Positions 9,748 to 18,214 of a DNA stretch of 64,000 bases are shown here, piece by piece. Source of the stretch: UBA5078 sp051252515 (lineage in GTDB: Bacteria > Pseudomonadota > Gammaproteobacteria > Pseudomonadales > Pseudohongiellaceae); contig JBPOFS010000001.1 of the NCBI GenBank assembly GCA_051252515.1, positions 124,001 through 188,000 of the forward strand. Direction: 5' to 3'. How positions within the stretch are numbered: position 1 is the stretch's first letter; the number at the start of each line of letters is the position of its first letter. Under the pieces are notes generated by a model. The model was not told where the DNA came from. It saw only the letters and a program-made list of their open reading frames with translations, and ran no database searches. The position numbers and the translations under genes are program-made.

Positions 9748-11019
9748 CTAGCGGTATCCGAACACTGCCGAATGGGGGATTGCTGTGCCAGTGTCACCGT
9801 GCGGCCAGGAGTCTCGATAGAACGAAACCCCTGCTCTCGGAAATTCGGGCGAGCCAAAGGACTCATCGAGACTCAACTGACCGTTGACTGAATCGAAATC
9901 GAACATTAATACGGTATAAGTAGGCGCTGTCCCAGAGGACGTCACCACTAGTCGAGAACCGGCAGGATCTGCTGCGGCCCAATGCGGCTGATAACCCGGC
10001 GTATCGAAGCGGCTGACTTCCTTGATCTCGGTTGGATCTGAGATATCAAACACCAGAATTGTCTCGCTGAACATGACCGGCAGCACCAAGAAGTGGTTTA
10101 TGATTATTGGCACTGAACAGCCGAACAAATCTGGGTAGTTGAGCACCAACTCGATACTAGGCTCGTTGCTATCGACCCCATCAATACGATACATACCACA
10201 CATCAGGGTGTTCATCAGAACAGAGCCATCACTCATTACGCGGCTCTCAAACGGCTGAGCCTCCGCAGGATATTGACCTGCCTCGCACATGTCTCCGATC
10301 CCGAATACGCATTCAGGGATATTGCCCGGCTCACCCCTTGGAACGCGCAGGGTATGCAAGAGCGCTAAGTCTGAGAGCCCCCAAATCTGGACCACGTCGG
10401 CTGCTTGTTCTGTGAAGATATTCATTGTTCGGCTGGTTGTAACAACCCGGTCTAACTCCGGAATCGCTTCAACAGAGTATGGCCGGATCTGCTCGCCCTC
10501 GAATGCTGGGTCTGCGGCACTGGTACTGGCGATCAAGTTAGCCTCCGAATCGAACCGGGCGAGGCCGCCAGGATTTCCAGAGATACTCCCATCACCGTAC
10601 TGCATGGTCGCCAGCAGCTCCCCATCGTCAAGACGAATAAAGCTGTGCGGATATTCATACTCAGGAACAGGAGCCAGCTCGCCCACTAAACGCGGTTTTT
10701 CTGGCGCAGTCAGATCAAAGAAAAATGTTCTTCCGGCGGCGTAGCCATTCGCTAACAAAACCCCACTGGCTGGAACGACTGGTTCTGTATGATGGGGATT
10801 TGTTCCAACGACGCCGACACCTTCAGTGGCCAAAACCTCGCCGTATGATGGACTGTCTGGATCTGAATCGATCACGGCAAGAAAATCAGTATCGCTTGGA
10901 CGCTTGTCGAGATCGCCAGCCCACACGTATAGAAGTGGGGCCGGCGCTAGAGGCTGCTCAGCACCCACCACGGCAGACGTTAGCATCCCTAAACTGAGTA
11001 ACAATATTCTTGGTCTCAT
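9748..11019 (-). CDS. Exported SBP56 (selenium-binding / methanethiol oxidase-like) family protein
   Basis: A 423-residue protein with a signal peptide (MRPRILLLSLGMLTSAVVGA) followed by a beta-propeller-like sequence. Segments typical of bacterial SBP56-related proteins are LYVWAGDLD, DFLAVIDSDPDSPSYGEV, GTNPHHTEP, ANGYAAGRTFFFDLTAP, PHSFIRLDDGELLATMQ and VVTTSRTMN; it ends with AIPHSAVFG. Some family members are methanethiol oxidases, but this sequence is distant from the best-known ones, so no reaction is assigned. It is the last gene of a same-strand series with a three-haem cytochrome c, a HiPIP, an exported aldolase-fold protein and a TonB receptor, implying periplasmic oxidation of an imported compound. 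ATG 11019 follows AGGAATGATCAA. Confidence 0.65.
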   Translation of the reverse strand: MRPRILLLSLGMLTSAVVGAEQPLAPAPLLYVWAGDLDKRPSDTDFLAVIDSDPDSPSYGEVLATEGVGVVGTNPHHTEPVVPASGVLLANGYAAGRTFFFDLTAPEKPRLVGELAPVPEYEYPHSFIRLDDGELLATMQYGDGSISGNPGGLARFDSEANLIASTSAADPAFEGEQIRPYSVEAIPELDRVVTTSRTMNIFTEQAADVVQIWGLSDLALLHTLRVPRGEPGNIPECVFGIGDMCEAGQYPAEAQPFESRVMSDGSVLMNTLMCGMYRIDGVDSNEPSIELVLNYPDLFGCSVPIIINHFLVLPVMFSETILVFDISDPTEIKEVSRFDTPGYQPHWAAADPAGSRLVVTSSGTAPTYTVLMFDFDSVNGQLSLDESFGSPEFPRAGVSFYRDSWPHGDTGTAIPHSAVFGYR

Positions 11020-11093
11020 TTGATCATTCCTAAAACATGTTCAATGAAGCCGCTACGCGGCAAATAAGTTACTCATTTCTCCATGGCCAATAG

Positions 11094-12395
11094 TTAACGC
11101 TGCTCTGCGACCTGCTCAGGAGTGACTGCTCCTGCCTCATGTCCCCACGTCGCGCGGATGAAGCTTAGTAGCGCTGCAACTTGATCATCATCCAATATAT
11201 TGTCGAAAGGCTCCATCCGTATCCATGTCCTTGCCGCCCATTCATCCGATGGAGAAATATGCGGAGTTTGAGCTCCGTATAAAGTGATATTGATCAGGGA
11301 TGCCGGATTCACGTCCAGAACCACAGGGCTGCCTAGCAACGGTGGGCCCTGCTCTGGCGAGCCTTGCCCTGTTGGTAAATGACAGCTGCCACAGTGAATA
11401 TCGTACTGTAATGAACCGGCCCGTAAGACATCGGCTCCAGCAGGCTCACCGCTGCCTTGAGAGTTAGCAGCCAAGCCCTTCAAGTAGACGGCCATCGCAC
11501 GCACGTCTTCTCTCGACAAATGGCGTGTGCTGTTCACCACCACTTCGTTCATCGGCCCGAATACGCCAGCGCGATGACTCACGCCGAGTTTCAAATAATC
11601 CGTAATATCATCGACAGTCCACATCGCCAGACCACTATCGTCTGAGGTGAGGTTAGGCGCCGACCATGCTGAGAGTTTTCCCTCGAAGCGGGTCATGTAG
11701 GTTCCACCCGTCATTGCAAGATCACTGTCAGTTGCGCCCAAGAAGTTCATCGGGGTATGGCACATTGCGCAGTGCCCCAAGCCCTCTACCAAATAGGCAC
11801 CACGGTTCCATTCCTCCGATTGCTCCGGTTGCGGCTCAAAGGGGGTATCGTCCAGGAACATCGTTTTCCAGAGACCTAAAGCCCAGCGCTGATTGTAGGG
11901 AAATCCGAGCTCATTCTCCGGCTGCGTAGTCCGCACAGGTGCGATCGTTTTAAGGTAGGCGTAAATAGCCTCGACGTCCTCATCGCTAACTTTCGCGTAG
12001 GAGGCATAGGGGAAAACAGGATAGAGGTGTTTGCCGCCCGGTGCTTCGCCGTGCCTCATCGCTTTAGCAAAGTCTTCAAGGCTCCACTGGCCGATACCCA
12101 CTTCAGGGTCAGAGGTGATATTTGTCGAATAGATCACTCCAAACGGTGTTTCGAATTTGAGCCCGCCCGCAAATTCACTGCCGTCTTCGGTGGTATGACA
12201 GCTCACACAGTTGCCTGCCGCAACCAGATACTCCCCTTTTTGTTCCATCTCAGACAACGCAGCCGCATTGGCGGGACTAGAGAGATTCACCATAACAAAG
12301 GCAATACCCGCCGCCAGCATCATGCTATAAAATTTACCAGCTCTGTATGTACTAGCGAGCCGACTAGGCCCACCGCGTCTGAGTTGAAACGTCAT
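11094..12395 (-). CDS. Three-haem periplasmic cytochrome c (alcohol/gluconate dehydrogenase cytochrome-subunit type)
   Basis: Three CxxCH haem-c sites, CVSCH, CAMCH and CGSCH, are spread over 433 residues, as in the cytochrome subunits (AdhB-like) of membrane-bound alcohol, gluconate and sorbitol dehydrogenases. The segment GGKHLYPVFPYASYAKVSDEDV after the first haem also fits; only part is quoted here as YPVFPYASYAKVSDEDV. The N-terminus has a signal sequence ending near SSPANAAALS. I choose ATG 12395 (MTFQLRRG), which follows CGGAGAAAATA, over an in-frame ATG 36 bases upstream. No dehydrogenase large subunit is adjacent, which is unusual for this family. Its likely partners are the HiPIP upstream and the SBP56 protein downstream. 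Confidence 0.8.
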   Translation of the reverse strand: MTFQLRRGGPSRLASTYRAGKFYSMMLAAGIAFVMVNLSSPANAAALSEMEQKGEYLVAAGNCVSCHTTEDGSEFAGGLKFETPFGVIYSTNITSDPEVGIGQWSLEDFAKAMRHGEAPGGKHLYPVFPYASYAKVSDEDVEAIYAYLKTIAPVRTTQPENELGFPYNQRWALGLWKTMFLDDTPFEPQPEQSEEWNRGAYLVEGLGHCAMCHTPMNFLGATDSDLAMTGGTYMTRFEGKLSAWSAPNLTSDDSGLAMWTVDDITDYLKLGVSHRAGVFGPMNEVVVNSTRHLSREDVRAMAVYLKGLAANSQGSGEPAGADVLRAGSLQYDIHCGSCHLPTGQGSPEQGPPLLGSPVVLDVNPASLINITLYGAQTPHISPSDEWAARTWIRMEPFDNILDDDQVAALLSFIRATWGHEAGAVTPEQVAEQR

Positions 12396-12506
12396 TATTT
12401 TCTCCGAACTTCTTGCTAGATAGTTATCCACTAAAAATTATGTCATCGGAGCCAAAGCGCCGAAGTTTAACTACAAGGTAATACTGGCTCAGCCTTTCGC
12501 AAAACC

Positions 12507-12842
12507 TTATGATTTAACACTCCAGGAATCGCAATGGCCACCTGGATTCACCGGGTTTCCCGCGAACATTTCGCACGACCCACACCCACCCTCTTGTGCC
12601 GGAGCATGGAAGAAGGCGCAGCCTGTACACACTTGCGAAGAGTCAGGAGAAACCTCCGTATACTTCAATGTACGGCGAACACTTTCTTGCGCTGACGTCA
12701 TCAAATTCGGGTCGGCACAGACCATTGCCGTACTGCTATCACTGTCACTGCCACACGCAGCTAACCCGAGAAGAACACTTCCTCCAAGCGGGATCTGTAA
12801 GCCGCGTTTGAGAATAGTGCGGCGAGAAATTTTCTTATCCAT
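12507..12842 (-). CDS. High-potential iron-sulfur protein (HiPIP) with Tat signal
   Basis: A 111-residue protein with a twin-arginine type signal (SRRTILKRG) and a hydrophobic stretch ending in GLAACGSDSD. The mature part has the HiPIP cysteine pattern: CTGC, then CGSC (one ligand expected), then GGHCDSW at the C-terminus, all within the last 45 residues. HiPIPs bind one [4Fe-4S] cluster and carry single electrons in the periplasm. The LAAC segment could also serve as a lipobox. ATG 12842 (MDKKISRR) follows CAGGAGTTAAT; the in-frame ATG 30 bases upstream lacks such a site. It lies between the cytochrome c and aldolase-like genes, suggesting an electron-transfer role there. Confidence 0.85.
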   Translation of the reverse strand: MDKKISRRTILKRGLQIPLGGSVLLGLAACGSDSDSSTAMVCADPNLMTSAQESVRRTLKYTEVSPDSSQVCTGCAFFHAPAQEGGCGSCEMFAGNPVNPGGHCDSWSVKS

Positions 12843-12910
12843 ATTAACTCCTGTTAATCGTTTATTTGCCATCTGTACACAAACATGGCAATTCGCAAAA
12901 AAACTGAACG

Positions 12911-13729
12911 CTAGCGACCAGCGGCAACCCTACCCAAGCGAATGGTTTCATCCGCCGAAGGTCCGTATACCAGCAAACCTAGAAATCCCTGATCAACACG
13001 ACTCGCTACTGAATCAGGACTGGCAGTAATCAAATCAGCCATTCCAACACGCAGACTGTGCTCGAGAAGCTCTAAATTAAGTTTCTCAGCAGCCTCACGA
13101 TCGCCATCCAATGCACCGGTCAAACTGCCGATACCACAGGCTAGCGCACTGTATCCGGGGATATTCGCAATCTCTTCTAGCTCAGCGAACACTTCTGGTG
13201 TCTCGAGCATGAGCATCACCACGATGTCACCATCGGGGTTCGCTGGGGACCACACATTGACGCCTTCGAAGAAGGAGATTGCCGTACGTGCTTCTTCAGC
13301 ACTTCGTACATGGGGGAACACCACACCGTCCACACCCATGGCAAGAAGCTCATTGACTCGCGCTCGCGAGGCTTCCACACCGGCTTCAGACATAGGAGGA
13401 ATGCGAACTAGCAATTCCATCGCAGCGTCTTCTCCTACACTTCGAAGTCCCTCTGCAATATCGAGAGCTGAGTCGATGTTGTAATCGTTTTCTAAATTCA
13501 GAAAGGCGTAGTCCAATAGAGGGTTGGCGGCGAGATCGCGACCTGTCTCAACGGTATAGGGCACCCCAGTCACGTATTGGCCGAACGCCGTCTTTCCCGA
13601 CTCCCACAGTTCAAGTAAGTCAGGTTCAGAGGTTTGGGCGTTATCGGATGCGTGAGCACCACCGGCGAAGGACGTAAGAGAAAACAGGGCGCATGTCAGC
13701 CCCACAAGAAGAAAATGTCGGTCTTTCAT
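12911..13729 (-). CDS. Exported HpcH/HpaI aldolase-fold protein with altered active site
   Basis: A 272-residue protein whose N-terminus (MKDRHFLLVGLTCALFSL...) is a signal peptide, unusual for this cytoplasmic aldolase family. Family landmarks are FLNLENDYNIDSA, LLVRIPP, MGVDGVVFPHVRSAEEA and VVMLMLETPEV. By-eye comparison with 4-hydroxy-2-oxoheptanedioate aldolase suggests that the arginine (LVRIP) and the metal-binding glutamate (LET) are kept, the catalytic histidine is replaced (ENDYN) and the second metal ligand, normally Asp in GPADLS, is Ser (GIGSLTG). Activity may therefore differ from aldol cleavage. ATG 13729 follows GGAGTACTGT. It lies between a TonB receptor and a HiPIP; a distant paralogue is at 33779. 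Confidence 0.7.
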   Translation of the reverse strand: MKDRHFLLVGLTCALFSLTSFAGGAHASDNAQTSEPDLLELWESGKTAFGQYVTGVPYTVETGRDLAANPLLDYAFLNLENDYNIDSALDIAEGLRSVGEDAAMELLVRIPPMSEAGVEASRARVNELLAMGVDGVVFPHVRSAEEARTAISFFEGVNVWSPANPDGDIVVMLMLETPEVFAELEEIANIPGYSALACGIGSLTGALDGDREAAEKLNLELLEHSLRVGMADLITASPDSVASRVDQGFLGLLVYGPSADETIRLGRVAAGR

Positions 13730-13843
13730 ACAGTACTCCAAACGGGAACAGGGATCTTATTATCAAGCTGTGGATGAACAATTCCAGCTTGTCGATTTGG
13801 CACCGCTCAGACACAAGAGTCGCTGAGCAATACCTACAATAAT

Positions 13844-13874
13844 AACCCGCAACCTCTAGTTGAGATTGCGGGTT
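13844..13874 (-). terminator. Terminator after the TonB receptor gene
   Basis: AACCCGCAA and TTGCGGGTT form a 9-bp perfect stem that extends inward through CTC/GAG, followed on the minus strand by TTATTATTG. It lies about 85 bases after the receptor stop, ahead of the aldolase-like gene, so downstream expression may be reduced or depend on read-through. Confidence 0.72.
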
Positions 13875-13958
13875 GTTTTACAAGAGGCTAGTAACGCTGC
13901 TCGGCGTGCCGAACCCGTTACTCACTTTTTGCCTCTGCCTAGCTAAACAATCTATCGT

Positions 13959-16823
13959 TTAGAACTCGTAGTTAATGCCTACACGCACAATTCGACCCAT
14001 GCGCTCGTAGAACGTCATGTTACCAGGACCTGACCAGAAGCTAGTTGAAGCAACGTCAGCCGGATCCGTGTCGAACACGTTTTGGAAACTCAAGTAAGCC
14101 CTGCCGTTATCCAAGGCATAATTGAAGCCCAAGTCATAGTAGGTAATAGAGTCAACATGGTTGTCATTAACAGTCGGATTGGCTGCTGTGGACACTGGGC
14201 ATGAACCCGGAGCACACTCAACATATCGATTGTCGTAAACACCAGAGCCCATACCACGCGCAGTAAAGGTAGAATCGAAACGACCGTTCGCATAAGTGAG
14301 CGATGCTAGGTAACGAGACTCAGCCGAGTTCAGACCAAAACTTGGTGCACCAATACTCGGTCCAAGTTTGCCAACGCCATCCGCAACAATGACACCATCA
14401 TTGGTTTCCAACTTATCGACATACGTGATCAACGTACGGAAAGAGAGGTCACCCTCCCAACCGGAGTTGAGGCTCGAAAGCGGGAAGCGGTAACTCATTT
14501 CCAGATCGTAGCCACTAGCATGTTGGAAAAGAGCGTTCTGAGGTTGATTAATAACCCTTGAGATTTCGTTGCTGATCGGGTCGCGTTCGATACTGCCACA
14601 CACTACGGCGTTGCCGTCAAAACAGCGATCCACGACCGCTTGTGAACCAATCGAAATAATAGCGCCTTCAACATCGATGTCGTAACGATCCAAGGAAACT
14701 GCGAACCCTTCGAACCAAGATGGCTGATAGACAAAGCCAATACCCGTCGTGTCACCAATTTCTGGATTAACGGTTGGGTTACCGCGCGTCTGGGATACCA
14801 GTTGATACTCTCGATCATTCAAGAATGGATCGCGGATAGTGCCTGTTCCAGATGTGCCAGCGTCAAACAGATCACCTAGACTCGGGGCGCGAATGTCTCG
14901 CGAGCGAGTTGCTCGAATACGCAAGTCATCAAACGGACGCCAGTTTAAACCTAGCTTCCAAGTCTCGACGTTACCCGACGTACTGTAGTCCGTCCAACGA
15001 TAGGCTGCATTAAGATCTAGCATTTGTGCAAAAGGCTGATCGGCAAGCAACGGAACCACTGTCTCGGTGTAGTACTCAGTAACGTCATAATCGCCGAACG
15101 TAGGGTTGTAGTTGCCGCCAGTGAGAACTCCTGCCTGGTCTTCTAAACTGGACTCACTGTCGCCTACCTCTTCAGTACGGTATGACGCACCGAAGGCTAC
15201 AGACACAGGCCCTGCCCAGTTTTCGAACGGCTCACTTGAAACACTACCGGACACAACTTCCTGTTTGATTTTCATGTTCAGCCAGCCGGTGGTGTACGCA
15301 TACGCCAACGCTTCCGGTGAGGCTACACCAAGACCCATGTTGTTATAAGGAGCACAAGCTGCATCGTTGTTTGTCGGATCTAGATCTGCATTGATGCGAC
15401 AAGCAGGATTGCCATTACCATCTAAAACCACGTCGGTCGCCAGGTTGTACTTGGCGTTGTTCAAGTTGTTCGGGGTCGATTGCTTGATGTCGTTTTCGTT
15501 AGTAACGAAAGAAGCTTCCCAATCCCATGCATCATTGCCTAGGTCAAGCGAGCCCTCGGCACCAAGCACAAAGCGAGTCATTTTACGCTGGCTTTCAAAC
15601 TGAATATTGCCGCCGTCGCCGTTCACACTGCCCATTCTGAACTCTGTGATACCAGCCGCATCCATCGCGTTCTGAGTTGCCAACGGAATGAATGGGTTGT
15701 CACGGTTAATAGTGATATTACCGAGTCTGAAGGCAAATGCCGTCGCAGGGTTAGTTGACTGAGAATCACTATAGAGCATTTCGCCGAAAACAGTTGTGGA
15801 GTCAGTTAACTCGTAGCTAGAGCGTAAGAAAATACTGTCACGCTCTTGCTCCATCGCCAAACCGGTCACCTGGTGAAGGGTAGACGTTTTCCAGTCTCCA
15901 CCTGACATCCAGATGCCACTTATCGGATCTCCGAACTCAAAAGGCTCCGGCGCACCACCCTGTCCAAACTGTGTGCCACGAAGTGGGCCACTAGTGATCA
16001 AACCGCCATAGGTCGCAATCGACAAACCAGCTTCATCGATGGTGGTATAAAATGGCTGAGTGTTATCGGCACTATAGGCTGGGTTAGGAACCAAGGCAGA
16101 CATAGGCTCGGCCCAGTCCCGCGGCTTGCCCTCAATGCCTTTATCATAGCCGCGCTCAACATCGATCAAGAAGTGTCCACGACCGTCGGCGAAAGGAACA
16201 CCGCCGCTAAATCCCGCGACATAGGCGTCGCCGTCGCCGTGGGTAGTTCGAGAACCCTGCGCTCTGACTTTAAAACCGGTGTAGTCTTTGTCGAGGATGA
16301 AGTTAACAACACCACTCAGCGCATCTGCGCCATAGGTAGCTGACGCACCGCCCGTGATTACTTCAACGCGTTTTACCAGGCCGCTTGGTAAGTTACTGAT
16401 ATCTACGGCTCCGCCTCGGGTACCGCCAATGGATGCACCGACAACGCGTTTGCCGTCTAGCAGGATCAGAGTTCTGTTGGCACCGAGGCCACGAAGATCG
16501 AGCAAGTTGGTGCCGGATGTACCGTCACTGACGCTGACATTGTTACGTGAATTCTGAGAGCCCTGGAAAGCCGGTAGCCGTTCAACGACCTCTCCGATCT
16601 GGGTCACTGGCATTTGGCGAAACTCTTCTTCGCCAAGCGACGAAACAGGAGTCGGGGTTTCATAACCGCTTCTCGAGATAAGAGAGCCGGTGACCACCAC
16701 CTCTTCAATAGTTGAATCGTCTGCATTTTGCTGAGCAATGGCTCCGCTCGCGGAAAGCATAGCCGCGAAGGTACTTGCTCCTACGAGGCAAGCCGATCGC
16801 GCTCGCATGTGTTTTTTCTTCAT
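13959..16823 (-). CDS. TonB-dependent outer-membrane receptor
   Basis: A 954-residue receptor with a signal peptide, then EEVVVTGSLISRSG (TonB-box-like), a plug domain with LLDLRGLGANRTLILLDGKR and GGASATYGADALSGVVNFI, and a long beta-barrel ending in an aromatic residue (VGINYEF). The DLRGLGANRTLVLLDGRR-type plug is common in large receptors of marine and sphingomonad bacteria. The substrate cannot be told. It is first of a same-strand set leading into the exported aldolase-like, HiPIP, cytochrome c and SBP56 genes, so it may import the compound they process. A 12-bp palindrome lies about 45 bases upstream. ATG 16823 follows GGGGAAAACGGT. Confidence 0.92.
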   Translation of the reverse strand: MKKKHMRARSACLVGASTFAAMLSASGAIAQQNADDSTIEEVVVTGSLISRSGYETPTPVSSLGEEEFRQMPVTQIGEVVERLPAFQGSQNSRNNVSVSDGTSGTNLLDLRGLGANRTLILLDGKRVVGASIGGTRGGAVDISNLPSGLVKRVEVITGGASATYGADALSGVVNFILDKDYTGFKVRAQGSRTTHGDGDAYVAGFSGGVPFADGRGHFLIDVERGYDKGIEGKPRDWAEPMSALVPNPAYSADNTQPFYTTIDEAGLSIATYGGLITSGPLRGTQFGQGGAPEPFEFGDPISGIWMSGGDWKTSTLHQVTGLAMEQERDSIFLRSSYELTDSTTVFGEMLYSDSQSTNPATAFAFRLGNITINRDNPFIPLATQNAMDAAGITEFRMGSVNGDGGNIQFESQRKMTRFVLGAEGSLDLGNDAWDWEASFVTNENDIKQSTPNNLNNAKYNLATDVVLDGNGNPACRINADLDPTNNDAACAPYNNMGLGVASPEALAYAYTTGWLNMKIKQEVVSGSVSSEPFENWAGPVSVAFGASYRTEEVGDSESSLEDQAGVLTGGNYNPTFGDYDVTEYYTETVVPLLADQPFAQMLDLNAAYRWTDYSTSGNVETWKLGLNWRPFDDLRIRATRSRDIRAPSLGDLFDAGTSGTGTIRDPFLNDREYQLVSQTRGNPTVNPEIGDTTGIGFVYQPSWFEGFAVSLDRYDIDVEGAIISIGSQAVVDRCFDGNAVVCGSIERDPISNEISRVINQPQNALFQHASGYDLEMSYRFPLSSLNSGWEGDLSFRTLITYVDKLETNDGVIVADGVGKLGPSIGAPSFGLNSAESRYLASLTYANGRFDSTFTARGMGSGVYDNRYVECAPGSCPVSTAANPTVNDNHVDSITYYDLGFNYALDNGRAYLSFQNVFDTDPADVASTSFWSGPGNMTFYERMGRIVRVGINYEF

Positions 16824-16857
16824 ACCGTTTTCCCCTAATTTTTGTTTTCATTATATT

Positions 16858-16880
16858 AAGATTAATGATTAGCTAATCTT
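16858..16880. promoter_or_regulatory. Palindromic operator candidate upstream of the TonB receptor
   Basis: AAGATTA (16858-16864) and TAATCTT (16874-16880) are inverted, and nested within is the perfect 12-bp palindrome GATTAGCTAATC (16867-16878). It sits 35-57 bases before the receptor start, where a repressor or activator would act. The regulator is unknown. The rest of the 372-bp gap 16824-17195 shows no gene that I can support. Confidence 0.45.
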
Positions 16881-17195
16881 AAGATCAAGGTAAATCTGAG
16901 CGCCATCGAATATGACACACTACAAATATACGTTCAATACAAACCGTGTCCGTTATTAAGCTAGCGCAAAATGGGTTTCGAGCGCCATGAATCTTCACTC
17001 TATTTGCGAATCAAGGTCATACTCACCTAGCAGTTACAGCGAAGACAACTAAGCCCCCAAAACACTCTTTTTTACAGCCCGACCAGCACGAATACGACAC
17101 ACATTAAGCAAATCGACAACAATAAAAGTATCTGTTCACCGCCCCCTTTGAAGGTGTTGTCGTAACTCACATCAGCGGCAGAGTGCTACTTCACA

Positions 17196-18110
17196 TCAGT
17201 TAAATCGCTCATAGAAGGAATAACTCGCTTTCGGCAACTGGCCTTCGGCGGATTCAAGCTCAGTTGTGATGAACTCTTCCGCCATAGGCGATAGCCGTGT
17301 GTAAAGGTTCACAGTCAAGTTTCGCGCATTTAAACCCGGCCAACCACTGGGCAACAGCTCAATTGGCAGATCGTGGTCTTTCAATAGTATTCTGCGATAC
17401 TCGTGAATCAATAGTATTCGCAGCAAAAAACAAACTTCCGGATCAAGTTTAGTTTTCTTTATCATTGCATCCAAGACTGGGCGAAAAATCACAAGAAAAC
17501 GCTTATACCTTCCCTCTAACTCCGCAATGTCCCATTTTTCCTGAGCCAGCGTCTTAAGCGCCATGCGGGAAGGGAATTCACGAGCCTCAGCGTGCAGGAC
17601 TACAACATCATTTATCACAGACGTTTCATTCAGAATTTCATCTAGGGACTGACTGTCAAAGCGGTGATGTGCAAACAAGTCATGCCCTAACTGACCAAAT
17701 CCTTGCCATAGAAGTTTCTTGCGCAATTCATCTTTCTTCTCTGCCGGCACGGAACTCAACACCAACAAGGTCCAGCCGTTATCCCATTCCTGCTGCTCTG
17801 CCTGATAGATCCGGCGAGCGACACGCTCAAACTGGCTCTTACCAGAATCAGTAAAGCTGTAGTAACTCCTTCGAGCAATCTTGCGTACGGACAGCCACCC
17901 ATCATTGACCAATCGAAACACCGAGGTACGAACCAAGCGCTCGTTAATCCCTAGCGGAGCCAGTGCTCGGATAAGACTACCAAGCCAAATACTGCCGCTA
18001 TGCTGAGACACACAGTCTCCGAACACTGTAATGATGACTGACGTACCGCTAAGTGACTGCTCCTTGTTGATATCAGCCAACACTCTGGTCAATACACTCC
18101 TCTGTGTCAT
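17196..18110 (-). CDS. paaX: PaaX-family transcriptional repressor of phenylacetate catabolism
   Basis: A 304-residue protein with the PaaX layout: an N-terminal winged helix (LIRALAPLGINERLVRTSVFRL), a central domain beginning WDNGWTLLVLSSVPAEKKDELR, and a C-terminal domain with LLRILLIHEYRRILLKDHDLP. PaaX proteins bind paa promoters and are released by phenylacetyl-CoA. It is the last gene of the minus-strand paa series, 104 bases after paaE. In that gap GCCTCC (18151) and GGAGGC (18173) could form a stem, which might lower expression relative to the enzymes. ATG 18110 follows AGGGGAACGAATCG. Confidence 0.92.
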   Translation of the reverse strand: MTQRSVLTRVLADINKEQSLSGTSVIITVFGDCVSQHSGSIWLGSLIRALAPLGINERLVRTSVFRLVNDGWLSVRKIARRSYYSFTDSGKSQFERVARRIYQAEQQEWDNGWTLLVLSSVPAEKKDELRKKLLWQGFGQLGHDLFAHHRFDSQSLDEILNETSVINDVVVLHAEAREFPSRMALKTLAQEKWDIAELEGRYKRFLVIFRPVLDAMIKKTKLDPEVCFLLRILLIHEYRRILLKDHDLPIELLPSGWPGLNARNLTVNLYTRLSPMAEEFITTELESAEGQLPKASYSFYERFN

Positions 18111-18214
18111 CGATTCGTTCCCCTTTCAGCGATAGATTCTTCCCCCAAGCGCCTCCCACAGACGTTGACCGAGGAGGCCATTGATATTAAACGAAACAGC
18201 CGCTCACATCGAAT

